In this document: one piece after another, positions 35,921 through 44,420 of the stretch | How the letters are laid out: each line of letters starts with the position of its first letter | Numbering within the stretch: position 1 is the first letter of the stretch | Assembly: GCF_900142845.1 (NCBI RefSeq) | Contig: NZ_FSRU01000001.1 | Location: 930,001-994,000, forward strand | Direction: 5' to 3' | From: Paraburkholderia phenazinium | GTDB lineage: Bacteria; Pseudomonadota; Gammaproteobacteria; Burkholderiales; Burkholderiaceae | DNA: 64,000 bases | Notes under the pieces: generated by a model | Database searches by the model: none | Seen by the model: only the letters and a program-made list of their open reading frames with translations | Told to the model about the DNA's origin: nothing | Program-made: the position numbers and the translations under genes

Positions 35921-36064
35921 GACTGCTCCTTCATGCGGAAGAGATGGTGAGGTCCGGGCTGTACCGCGTCATGCGGTGCGCGTCTCGGTAAGAAGCAGAA
36001 TAGAGAGGTAGGCCTATCGCAACGCGAGCATGAAAGTGAAGAGATTTTTAATCGGCTGCAGCGC

Positions 36065-36739
36065 TTAGCTGAGTATGTAGCCCGAACCCCTGACGGTATG
36101 GATCTGCGGATCCTCGCCCGCCGCACTCACCTTCTTGCGCAAGCGCCCCACGTGAACGTCGATGAGGTTGGTGCCCGGGTCGAAGCGGCAGCCCCAGACA
36201 CCTTCGAAAATCATCGTGCGCGTGAGCACCTGGCCCGGATGCCGCATCATGTATTCGAGCAGTTTGAGTTCGGTGGGCTGAAGGTCCAGCGCCTCGCCGT
36301 GATGACTGGCCTGGCGCTTGAGCAGATCGAACGCCAGTTCGCCGACCTGCAGGCAGGTCTCGACGTTGCGAACCGGGGTCTTGCGCCGCAATAGCACTTC
36401 GGCGCGTGCGGCCATCTCCTCGCGTGCAAACGGTTTGGTGAGGTAGTCGTCGCCGCCTGCGCGTAGGCCGCGAACGCGCTCGTCGACGTTCGACATCGAG
36501 CTCACCAGCAATACGGGCGTGTCGATGCCCGCGTCGCGCATGGTGGCGAGAATCGTCAAGCCATCCAGATCGGGAAGCGTGCGGTCGAGCGTCACGAGGT
36601 CGTAGGTGAACGCCATGACCCTGGCGATGCCGTCGCGTCCGCAGCGCGCAACGTCCACTTCATAGCCGGACTCGGATAGCGCGCTCAGAATCTCCTGAAT
36701 CATCAATTCATCGTCTTCAACAGATAGCACTTTCGGCAT
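36065..36739 (-). CDS. OmpR-type response regulator (canonical receiver)
   Basis: A 224 aa transcription factor. The receiver is complete: acidic residues E8-D9-D10 (SVEDDELM), phospho-accepting D52 (LVTLDRTLPD) and K102 (LTKPF). The winged helix includes LDLQPTELKLLEYMMRHPGQVLTR and LIDVHVGRLRKKV. The start at 36739 (MPKVLSVEDD) is the usual one; 40 upstream in-frame residues look spurious. No kinase gene is adjacent on the same strand; the nearest is at 33365, which has a degenerate partner. Confidence 0.9.
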   Translation of the reverse strand: MPKVLSVEDDELMIQEILSALSESGYEVDVARCGRDGIARVMAFTYDLVTLDRTLPDLDGLTILATMRDAGIDTPVLLVSSMSNVDERVRGLRAGGDDYLTKPFAREEMAARAEVLLRRKTPVRNVETCLQVGELAFDLLKRQASHHGEALDLQPTELKLLEYMMRHPGQVLTRTMIFEGVWGCRFDPGTNLIDVHVGRLRKKVSAAGEDPQIHTVRGSGYILS

Positions 36740-37217
36740 GGCTTGTTCGTTCAGGGAGGAGGGGCGTGAGGGAAGCCTGCATCTGCATGACCCATGGCGA
36801 ATCCAAGGAGCAGGTCGTACGAACATCATCGCTGAGCGCGCGTAACCGGACGTCGCCACGGGGATGAAGGGTTTTTAATGGTTTTGCAACAGGACTGTGG
36901 GCTGCCTTTGCCAGGCAACGCCGGCATCGCGAAGAGACTGCGTCCCGGCGATGCGGTTTCCGGAAGGGCCGGGAAGCGAATGATGGCCGCCGAGACGGAG
37001 CCGAAAATTTATTTGTGTCAGACTAGATCGATGTCGGCGCCGCAACCGCATAATTTCGCCCGGTTCGCCTCGCTCACCCGCTCAGGACCGCGCTTTCACG
37101 TCTCGTGGCGTGAGGCGTCAGCAGCCATATCCCGCACGAAGGCCGCGCCTTGCGTGCGGTTCCGGCGAGCGCAGACGCAACACCTTCCGGCTCCATTCCT
37201 TCTTCACTCGGTTTTTC
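36740..37217. other. divergent intergenic region
   Basis: 478 bp between the response regulator and PlsC starts. No supported gene. An in-frame GTG at 37110 could extend PlsC by 36 residues but gives an unusual Arg-rich N-terminus. Confidence 0.3.
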
Positions 37218-37928
37218 ATGCGCACCAAGTTCATCAAATGGTTTTTCATTGTCTGCCTGCTCGGCAGCGGCACGGTCTACTCCGCGTTGATTCTGCTGCT
37301 GTTTCCTTTCGTCGGCAGGGCCGGGCGGTACTGGCTGGCAGCGCAATGGTGTCGTGCAATGGTCGCATGGATGCGCTGGCTGCCGGGCGTCACATGTTCG
37401 GTGGAAGGCCTCGAGCATCTTCCGGCGGGACCCTCCATCCTCTTGTGCCGTCACGAATCCACGTGGGAGACGCTGGCCTTTCTCGCGCTGTTTCCGCGGC
37501 GGATCAGTTTTGTGTTCAAGGAAGACCTGCTGCGCATTCCGTTCTTCGGCTGGGTGCTGCGCGGGCTCGACATGGTCAGCCTGAACCGCGGCTCGCCGCG
37601 CCAGGCGCATCAGGCGGTGACACAGGAGTGCGCCGCGCGGCTCGCCAAGGGTGATGTGGTGGTGATATTTCCGGAAGGCACGCGCGTGCCGCACGATGCC
37701 CCGCCGCGCTTGACCTCGGGCGGTATTCGTCTGGCATGCGCGACCGGCGCGCCGGTGGTGCCGGTAGTGCACAACGCAGGCAAAGTTTGGCCGGCGAAGG
37801 GCTGGCCGGACCGGAAGGGGCACATTCGGGTGGTCGTGGGTCCGGAATTTTCATCGCGCGAGACGTCGCAGCAGGACTTGAGCCGGGCCGTGCACGACTG
37901 GATGAAGACGGCTTTGCTGGAACTTTGA
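37218..37928 (+). CDS. plsC: 1-acyl-sn-glycerol-3-phosphate acyltransferase (PlsC family)
   Basis: A 236 aa membrane acyltransferase that makes phosphatidic acid from lysophosphatidate. An N-terminal membrane helix (residues 5-30) precedes motif I RHESTWE, an HX4E form common in betaproteobacterial PlsC in place of HX4D. Motif III is FPEGTRVPHDAP, and VPVVHNAG is motif IV. The start at 37218 (MRTKFIKWFF) places the helix at the N-terminus, although the Shine-Dalgarno is weak. Confidence 0.88.
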   Translation: MRTKFIKWFFIVCLLGSGTVYSALILLLFPFVGRAGRYWLAAQWCRAMVAWMRWLPGVTCSVEGLEHLPAGPSILLCRHESTWETLAFLALFPRRISFVFKEDLLRIPFFGWVLRGLDMVSLNRGSPRQAHQAVTQECAARLAKGDVVVIFPEGTRVPHDAPPRLTSGGIRLACATGAPVVPVVHNAGKVWPAKGWPDRKGHIRVVVGPEFSSRETSQQDLSRAVHDWMKTALLEL

Positions 37929-38028
37929 GGCGCGGCGCCCGGACGGTCTGGGCGCGCTTCGTCGCGTCTTTGCAACGGGGCGGGCGTGCCGGAGGGGCGG
38001 TGGGCCGTCCCAAACCGCCGCCACATAA

Positions 38029-38058
38029 GCAAATGGCCCGCCGAAGCGGGCCATTTGC
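38029..38058 (-). terminator. terminator hairpin of the second cold-shock gene
   Basis: A 13 bp perfect stem (GCAAATGGCCCGC with its complement). On the minus strand the loop reads TTCG closed by C-G, the very stable UUCG tetraloop. The GC core matches that of the hairpin at 27119. Confidence 0.75.
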
Positions 38059-38084
38059 AGCAGGGGGAACGGGTTCCCGGCCTG

Positions 38085-38288
38085 TTACAGCGGCGTGATG
38101 TTTGCCGCTTGCTTACCCTTCGGGCCCTGCTTCACTTCGAAGCTGACCTTCTGGTTTTCCTGCAGCGATTTGAAGCCGCTTCCCTGGACTTCCGAGAAAT
38201 GTGCGAACAGATCTTCGCCGCCGCCGTCAGGCGTAATGAAACCAAAACCCTTTGCATCATTGAACCACTTCACAATACCGGTTGCCAT
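38085..38288 (-). CDS. cold-shock protein (CspA family), copy 2
   Basis: A 67 aa single cold-shock domain, identical to the protein at 27177 except I5 in place of T5 (MATGIVKWF). RNP1 KGFGFI is intact. The two genes differ at a small number of mostly third-codon positions, and both are followed by a similar hairpin. The likely role is RNA chaperoning at low temperature or during growth transitions. Confidence 0.95.
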   Translation of the reverse strand: MATGIVKWFNDAKGFGFITPDGGGEDLFAHFSEVQGSGFKSLQENQKVSFEVKQGPKGKQAANITPL

Positions 38289-38506
38289 TTTTTAATCCAT
38301 TCAATTTAAATGTCGCGTTCGCGTTTGCCGCGTCTTCGCCCCGCGACCGAACGCGAAGAATGACTTTGTACCACGCTGATATCCAACCTGCCAATCATCA
38401 TGTTTCAGCGATGCGTTCTAAACCACGAAATCTCAGTCAAATTTGTGTTGGGAGAATGTAATGTGCCGGTAGGGTAAACTGCGACCCACACTCTCCCAGG
38501 AAATAC

Positions 38507-38776
38507 ATGAAACACTACTTGCAGGAAGAGTTGACATCGTTTTGGGGCCGTCTGACCCCCTATCTCGCGCTGTTGGAGTCCGCGCAAAGCGGCGCGCTGG
38601 AGCCGATCGGGCGTGTCACCGTCGACACGGACGAACGCCAGGCATTCGCGCTGCATACCACCGATGCGAAGCCACACGGCGATACCTCGGACGTTCCGAC
38701 GGGACAAAGCGCCACCTACACGCGTTTGAAGGCCGATGGCGCCGCCTGGGGCCCCTGGCTAAGGGAAGCGTACTGA
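38507..38776 (+). CDS. hypothetical protein
   Basis: An 89 aa soluble protein starting MKHYLQEELTSFWGRL, with AGGA 8 nt upstream of the ATG. The middle part has alternating charged and small residues (VTVDTDERQAFALHTTDAK) and no known motif. It is 80 bp upstream of another small gene on the same strand. No family is assigned. Confidence 0.6.
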   Translation: MKHYLQEELTSFWGRLTPYLALLESAQSGALEPIGRVTVDTDERQAFALHTTDAKPHGDTSDVPTGQSATYTRLKADGAAWGPWLREAY

Positions 38777-38856
38777 TCACGGCGGCGAACGCCGCTTCCA
38801 GAGGGCTGTGCGGGCGCGATGCCCGCTACGCTCCGCCACTCAATCTGTTTCAGCGT

Positions 38857-39117
38857 ATGAGCAAGTCTGCATTCATCCCCAGCGTTCCGGCGCAATCCGA
38901 GAGCGATTTCGACGTCTCGGCGTCCTCGCGCCTCGCCGGCTACCGGCGCTTTTTCGGCGTGTTGAACGTGGTCCGCAAGACCGACGGCCGACTGTTGTTC
39001 CCGTTCGACGGTGCGCCCGAACTTGGCCCCTTCCCGACGAAAGTGGAGGCGCTGGCGGCTGCCCAGGTGTATGGCGAGCATATCGTCGCCGCCGACCTGG
39101 CCAATCCGGAGCTATAG
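38857..39117 (+). CDS. small conserved hypothetical protein (DUF6723-like)
   Basis: An 86 aa protein starting MSKSAFIPSVPAQ. The motif NVVRKTDGRLLFPFDGAP resembles a short Burkholderiaceae family I believe is DUF6723. The frame is open further upstream, but ATG 38857 gives the family start. Function unknown. Confidence 0.55.
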   Translation: MSKSAFIPSVPAQSESDFDVSASSRLAGYRRFFGVLNVVRKTDGRLLFPFDGAPELGPFPTKVEALAAAQVYGEHIVAADLANPEL

Positions 39118-39256
39118 CAGACCTGGCGGCAGCCGTATGTCTTGTCCTTGCGCCAGCCGTCGCTTGCAGGACGAGTCTGCAAGGACGGCTACACGGTCTG
39201 ACGCCGCAATGAAACGCATCGATATGCTCGGTAGTACTGACGGACACTGCTGCATG

Positions 39257-39526
39257 TTATTGCGGATCGGTTTTGGCCTGCGTCGTTTGAGTGTTCGACG
39301 TGTCGCTGGATGAAGGCATGCTCATGCTGCCTTGATCCATCATCATGCCGGCGGGTTTGGTGGTCCACGGGCTGTTGATCGGATCGCCTTGATACGTCAT
39401 CCCAGCCGTTGCCGCACCGTGCGCGTTACCCGCACCGCCGTTGTTGCCCGCAAACGCTGCTCCCGACACGCTCAACGACACTGCAGCCGCGCCCGTCATG
39501 ACGACGGTCAGAATTGCCTTGTTCAT
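39257..39526 (-). CDS. small exported Gly/Met-rich protein
   Basis: An 89 aa predicted periplasmic protein. The start at 39526 follows GGGAGAA and opens a signal peptide ending at GAAFA before GNNGG. The mature part is Gly, Met, Ser and Thr rich (PAGMMMDQGSMSMPSS), possibly disordered. No domain recognised. Confidence 0.6.
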   Translation of the reverse strand: MNKAILTVVMTGAAAVSLSVSGAAFAGNNGGAGNAHGAATAGMTYQGDPINSPWTTKPAGMMMDQGSMSMPSSSDTSNTQTTQAKTDPQ

Positions 39527-39792
39527 TTCGATTCTCCCGGTAAGCGATGCAAGATTGCGTCGCGTCACTTCATATACGGGGAAATGCCGGCACTGGATGC
39601 ACACCTTCGGTCACGCCACGATGCGCCGTGCGATCTCTTTCTGTTCCTCACCGCAAGCAGCCGTAACCTGGCGTTACCAATCTCGCATGCAGGTTTCACC
39701 TGTAAATGAGAACCCTCCCTAGACTTCCGTCACTGCGGTGGCCGTCGCGCATTCCGCTACGCGCGCCAGGCTTTTTCTTGCGGGAGACATCA

Positions 39793-40041
39793 ATGCAACG
39801 AACGCGTCACCCCCTCGTGACCGCCCAGTTGGATGGCACGGAACTGTGTGCCGATTATTGCCAGCAAACCGGCCGCTTGCGGATTCTCCAGGGGACCGCC
39901 GTCGTACGGGAATGGTTTCCGCCCAACTCGTGGATTGCCATCGCATCGGTGGCCGGCGCCCGCAACTGGGGGACGCGGCCCGATTCCGATGAGCTGCAGA
40001 TCTTGCTGGCAAGTCAGGTGTCGTTGCTGCGGATCGGCTAG
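39793..40041 (+). CDS. small hypothetical protein
   Basis: An 82 aa protein starting MQRTRHPLVTAQLDG after GGGAGA. The sequence includes YCQQTGRLRILQGTAVVREWFPPNSW. An in-frame ATG at 39706 would add 29 residues of doubtful coding character. Not recognised. Confidence 0.5.
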   Translation: MQRTRHPLVTAQLDGTELCADYCQQTGRLRILQGTAVVREWFPPNSWIAIASVAGARNWGTRPDSDELQILLASQVSLLRIG

Positions 40042-40236
40042 TCGAGCCGGCGCTTCAGCCACGCCGACCCTTCCCCTCTCCTTCATGCCAAACATGAGTT
40101 TTTCGAATGTTTGGTGCCCAAATTAGTCGCTTGTCGCCCCTCGCTACGCGGAGAAGAATTCTGCCCATGCAGCGGCGGCATGGAATCCATAGCCGTCGGC
40201 CATGCGTTTTTCGCACTACGCCACCTGGTAACGACT

Positions 40237-41661
40237 ATGCGACTCGATCGGAATTTTGTGAGCGGCCAGTTCATCGATCCCGCCAGCGACGAACTCATTT
40301 CCGTCTACAACCCCGCCACCGAGGCCCTGATTGCCCGCGTCGCGGGCGCCTCGAAGGACGAAGCGATTGCCGCGGTCAACGCGGCGGCGCTTGCGCAGAA
40401 AGGCTGGCGTAAGCTGCCGTCCGCCGAACGCGCGGTTTATCTGCACAAGCTTGCCGACGCGCTGACCGAATGCGCGCCCGCGATCGGCGCGGCGCTTGCG
40501 CTGGAGTCGGGCAAGAGTGTCGCCGACGCAACCAGCGAAGCCATCTATGCCGGCCAGATCACGCGCTATCACGCGGAATGGGCGCGCCGCATCGAAGGCG
40601 AAGTCATTCCGAGCGACACCCCCGACGAGAACCTGGTGCTGCATCGCGAGCCGATGGGCGTCGTGGCTTGCCTGATTCCGTTCAACTATCCGGTCTACAC
40701 GTTCATGCGCAAGGTCGCGCCTGCGCTGATTGCCGGCAATACGGTGGTGGTGCGGCCGAGCAACAACACGCCGACGTCCGCGTTCGAAATCGCCAAGGCT
40801 GTCGAACGCGCGGGCTTGCCGGCCGGCGTGGTGAACATTCTGGCGATGAGCCACGATGTTGCGGAAACGCTTTGCACGCATCCGGCGGTCGGCATGATCA
40901 CGCTGACGGGCAGTGTGGGCGCGGGCCGCAAGGTGCTCGAGTACTGCAAGGCGAACATCGCGAAGCCGTCGCTCGAACTGGGCGGCAAGACACCGGCGAT
41001 CATCGAGCCGGATGCCGATCTAGAAAAGGCCGCGCGCGAACTCGTCGCGTCCAAGACCACGCATTGCGGCCAGTTGTGCACGGCGATCGAACGTGTGTAC
41101 GTGCATGAAAGCGTGCACGACCGTTTCGTCGCGCTGCTCAAGCAGCATATGAGCGCCGTGAAATCGGGCGATCGCGCCGACCATCCCGCTTTGATGGGAC
41201 CGCTCGTCAACGAGGCGTCGCGCCGGTCGATTCACGCCATGGTCGAACGCGCGGTAGAGGCGGGCGCCAGGCTCGAGACGGGCGGCGAGTTGCCGGACGG
41301 CAAGGGCTTCTTCTATCCGGCCACGTTGCTGTCGAACTGCCGTCAGGACATGGAGATCATCCAGGAAGAAACCTTCGGTCCGATCATGCCGGTCGTGAAA
41401 TACAGCACGCTCGACGAAGCGCTTGGGATGGCTAACGATCACCAGTTCGGCCTCTCTTCGGTGCTGTACACCGAGAACTATCGCACGGCGATGAAGATTG
41501 CCAACGGCATCGAAGCCGGCGAACTGTACGTGAACCGCACGCCGGCCGATCCGTACCAAGGCTTCCACGCAGGCTGGAAGCGCTCAGGCCTGGGCGGCGA
41601 CGACGGCAAGCACGGCATGCTCGAATTCACGCAGACCCGCCTCGTGGTCATGAAGTACTAA
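40237..41661 (+). CDS. NAD(P)+-dependent aldehyde dehydrogenase (lactaldehyde/glycolaldehyde type)
   Basis: A 474 aa ALDH-superfamily enzyme oxidising an aldehyde to a carboxylate. The catalytic Cys is C281 in HCGQLCTA and the general base Glu is E247 in LELGGK. PFNYPVY and GSVGAGRK are cofactor-binding motifs. The usual KPSE cofactor site reads RPSNNTP (about 173), a change that may alter NAD/NADP preference. The start at 40237 (MRLDRNFVSGQFID) is the family start. It heads a likely operon with an MFS carrier, an enolase-superfamily enzyme and a GMC oxidase, which could supply its aldehyde. Confidence 0.88.
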   Translation: MRLDRNFVSGQFIDPASDELISVYNPATEALIARVAGASKDEAIAAVNAAALAQKGWRKLPSAERAVYLHKLADALTECAPAIGAALALESGKSVADATSEAIYAGQITRYHAEWARRIEGEVIPSDTPDENLVLHREPMGVVACLIPFNYPVYTFMRKVAPALIAGNTVVVRPSNNTPTSAFEIAKAVERAGLPAGVVNILAMSHDVAETLCTHPAVGMITLTGSVGAGRKVLEYCKANIAKPSLELGGKTPAIIEPDADLEKAARELVASKTTHCGQLCTAIERVYVHESVHDRFVALLKQHMSAVKSGDRADHPALMGPLVNEASRRSIHAMVERAVEAGARLETGGELPDGKGFFYPATLLSNCRQDMEIIQEETFGPIMPVVKYSTLDEALGMANDHQFGLSSVLYTENYRTAMKIANGIEAGELYVNRTPADPYQGFHAGWKRSGLGGDDGKHGMLEFTQTRLVVMKY

Positions 41662-41683
41662 AGCAACGTTTATTCGGACCCGG

Positions 41684-41704
41684 CGCGCCGCTCGCAGCGG
41701 CGCG
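41684..41704 (+). terminator. GC-rich hairpin between aldehyde dehydrogenase and MFS genes
   Basis: A 9 bp stem (CGCGCCGCT with its complement) and a 3 nt loop, 22 bp past the dehydrogenase stop. There is no T tract; it could attenuate expression of the rest of the operon or process the mRNA. Confidence 0.4.
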
Positions 41705-41824
41705 TCTTCCTCAACCTGCAGATTCGCGCAAGCACGCTGCAACCATAACAAAAGATATCGGGGACTCGACAAAGCCGGTGCAACCTTGCACCGCAGGCCT
41801 TGCGTGTCTCTTAGGAGCACCTCA

Positions 41825-43147
41825 GTGTCATCTCAGTCCGTCCAATCCGCCGCCTCGCTGGCCGCATCCAACGACGCAGCCGCCTTGCGCGAAACCCCGG
41901 CGCAGCGCTATGTGCAACTGCTGCTGCTGGTGATCGCCGCCGGTGCGATCTATCCGATTCTCTATCTGCGGCAGGTGTACCAGCCCACGATGCTGGAAGT
42001 GTTTCATATCACCGACAGTCAACTGGGCTATCTGTATTCGTCGCTCGGCACCATCTTTTTGCTGAGCTATTTGCCGAGCGGCTGGCTCGCCGATCGCATC
42101 GCGCCGCGCCTGCTCATCTGCTTTTCGCTGATTGCAACGGGTGCGCTCGGTCTGTGGTATTCGACCGCCCCGTCGTTTCATCTGCTGATGGTGATCTTCG
42201 GCGGCTGGGGCCTGTCGACAGGTCTGACGTTCTGGGCCGCCGTGATCAAGCGTGTGACGATGATCGCCGGCGCGCATGAACAGGGCCGTTTCTTCGGCTT
42301 TCTCGACGGCGGCCGCGGCCTGGTTGAAGCGCTGCTGGCAACCGTCGCCATCACGCTGTTCGCATGGGCCACGCAGACGCGCGGCGAACCGGTGGCGGCC
42401 GGCTTCAGGCTGGTGGTCTACATGTACGCGTTTCTGTGCATCGCGCTGGGCGTGGTGCTCGGGATGGTGAAGGATCCGCAGGGTAGCAAGGCCGCCGCGG
42501 AGCAAGCTGCCACGCGCAAACGCAACAACGTGCTGCTCGACCTGAAGACGCTCGCGACGATTCCGGAGCTGTGGCTTGTCGCCGCGATTGTGTTTTGCGG
42601 CTACCAGGTGTTCTGGGCAACGTACAGCTTTTCCGCGTATCTGCATGAAGGGGCGATCGGCCTGTCGGTGGTGATGGCCGGCACGATCACGACGCTCAAG
42701 TTGTGGATGCGGCCGATTGGCGGCATCGGCGGCGGCTTCCTGGGTGACCGCTTCTCCAAGATTTCGGTGCTGGTGATCGCGCTGTTTCTGGCCGCGCTCT
42801 CGCTGCTGGGACTGGTCGCCGCGCCTGGCATCGGCAGCCATGTGGCGCTGGTGTTCCTCGTGCTGTTCATCGGCATTCTGACCTACGCCATTCGCGGCCT
42901 TTACTGGTCGTTGCTCGACCGCTGCAACGTGCCGGTCGAAACGATGGGCCTCGCGATTGGTTTGATCTCGGTACTGGGCTACTCGCCGGACGTCTTCCTG
43001 CCGCTCATCAACGGCTACCTGACACAGACGTATCCCGGCGTATTCGGCTATCAACTCTACTTTGGCTATGTAGCCGCAGTGGCAGCGCTCGGTGGCTTTG
43101 CCGCGCTTGCGCTGAGAAACAGGCTTAACAGGAAAGAAGGTGCGTAA
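41825..43147 (+). CDS. MFS transporter, possible sugar-acid carrier
   Basis: A 440 aa major-facilitator protein with about 12 helices. The GTG at 41825 follows AGGAG at 8 nt, which decides the start. The motifs SGWLADRIAPRLL (motif A) and GYQVFWATYSFSAYL resemble the YihN/YqcE group, but this similarity is from memory. Its stop directly abuts the start of the dehydratase gene (0 bp), so the two are tightly coupled. It probably imports the substrate of the operon. Confidence 0.82.
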   Translation: MSSQSVQSAASLAASNDAAALRETPAQRYVQLLLLVIAAGAIYPILYLRQVYQPTMLEVFHITDSQLGYLYSSLGTIFLLSYLPSGWLADRIAPRLLICFSLIATGALGLWYSTAPSFHLLMVIFGGWGLSTGLTFWAAVIKRVTMIAGAHEQGRFFGFLDGGRGLVEALLATVAITLFAWATQTRGEPVAAGFRLVVYMYAFLCIALGVVLGMVKDPQGSKAAAEQAATRKRNNVLLDLKTLATIPELWLVAAIVFCGYQVFWATYSFSAYLHEGAIGLSVVMAGTITTLKLWMRPIGGIGGGFLGDRFSKISVLVIALFLAALSLLGLVAAPGIGSHVALVFLVLFIGILTYAIRGLYWSLLDRCNVPVETMGLAIGLISVLGYSPDVFLPLINGYLTQTYPGVFGYQLYFGYVAAVAALGGFAALALRNRLNRKEGA

Positions 43148-44365
43148 ATGAAAGTTGTTTCGCTCGAAACGCATATTGTCGCTGTACCGCCGCCGCATCT
43201 GGGCGGCATGTACTGGATCTTCGTCAAGCTGAAGACGGCTTGCGGAATTGAAGGTGTCGGTGAAATCTATTCGGCGACGTTCCATCCGGATGCGATGACA
43301 CACATCATCGACGACGTGTTCGGCCGTTATCTGCAGGACAAGGATCCGCATCACGTCGAGCGGCTGTGGCGCGAGGCCTATTCGAGCGGCTTCACGCAGC
43401 GCCCCGATCTGACCATGATGGGCGTGGTCAGCGGTCTCGAGATGGCGTGCTGGGACATCATCGGCAAGGCGGCGGGCAAGCCGGTCTATGAATTGCTGGG
43501 TGGCATGGTCAACGAGCGGCTTCGTTCGTATACCTACCTGTACCCGAAGAACAGCCGCGGCGAATACGATTACGACGACCCGGATCTGGCCGCCGAATGC
43601 GCGGTGGAGAACGTGAAGCGCGGCTTCACCGCAGTCAAGTTCGACCCGGCGGGGCCGTACACCGCCTATTCGGGCCACCAGTTGTCGATGGAAGTGCTGG
43701 ACCGTTGCGAGCTCTTCTGCCGCAGGGTGCGCGAAGCCGTGGGCAGCAAGGCCGATCTGCTGTTCGGCACGCACGGTCAGATGGTGCCCTCCTCGGCCAT
43801 TCGTCTCGCCAAACGCCTCGAGAAATACGACCCCTTGTGGTTCGAAGAGCCGGTGCCGCCAGGACAGGAAGGGGCCATGGCCCAGGTCGCGAAGCACACC
43901 AGCATTCCGATCGCGGCAGGCGAGCGGCTGACCACCAAGTACGAATTCTTCAAGCTGCTCGAAGCGGGCGCCGCGTCGATCCTGCAACTGAATGTGGCGC
44001 GCGTGGGCGGTCTGCTCGAAGCGAAGAAAGTGGCGAGCATCGCCGAGGTGTATTACGCGCAGATCGCGCCGCATCTCTACAACGGCCCGGTCGGCGCTGC
44101 GGCCAGCATCCAGCTGGCGGCTTGCACGCCGAACTTCCTGATTCAGGAAAGCATCGGTACGTGGGGCGGTTTCCACGCGGAAGTGTTGAAGACGCCGATT
44201 CGCTGGGAAGACGGCTACATCATTCCGTCGCAGGAGCCGGGTCTCGGTGTGGAGTTGAACATGGACGTGGTGCGGCAGCATTCACCGTACACGGGCGAAC
44301 GGCTGCATCTGCAGATGGCCGCGAAACCCGCGGACGTCAAGGATCTCGCGCCGGCCAAGGGTTGA
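43148..44365 (+). CDS. enolase-superfamily sugar-acid dehydratase/racemase-like protein
   Basis: A 405 aa protein of the mandelate racemase/muconate lactonising group. The N-terminal capping domain is followed by a barrel with the base-like K164 (VKFDP), metal ligands E233/E234 (WFEEP) and E259 (AGERL), and H309 (APHLYNGP). The first metal-ligand strand reads FGTHGQ, so a Gly (about residue 207) stands where galactonate-type dehydratases have Asp, while H209 is kept. Dehydration of a sugar acid is the best guess. It is directly coupled to the MFS gene and followed by a GMC oxidase. Confidence 0.8.
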   Translation: MKVVSLETHIVAVPPPHLGGMYWIFVKLKTACGIEGVGEIYSATFHPDAMTHIIDDVFGRYLQDKDPHHVERLWREAYSSGFTQRPDLTMMGVVSGLEMACWDIIGKAAGKPVYELLGGMVNERLRSYTYLYPKNSRGEYDYDDPDLAAECAVENVKRGFTAVKFDPAGPYTAYSGHQLSMEVLDRCELFCRRVREAVGSKADLLFGTHGQMVPSSAIRLAKRLEKYDPLWFEEPVPPGQEGAMAQVAKHTSIPIAAGERLTTKYEFFKLLEAGAASILQLNVARVGGLLEAKKVASIAEVYYAQIAPHLYNGPVGAAASIQLAACTPNFLIQESIGTWGGFHAEVLKTPIRWEDGYIIPSQEPGLGVELNMDVVRQHSPYTGERLHLQMAAKPADVKDLAPAKG

Positions 44366-44420
44366 GCTTGAGACTTACTTTCGCATTCACTGAAGCGGAC
44401 GCCGTCGGGCGAGATAGACC

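Noticed and set aside
41828..44281. An 817-codon open frame on the minus strand across the MFS and dehydratase genes
   Set aside because: It is antisense to two clearly recognised proteins, rich in Arg, His and Gln as expected of a GC-driven shadow frame, and has no domain.
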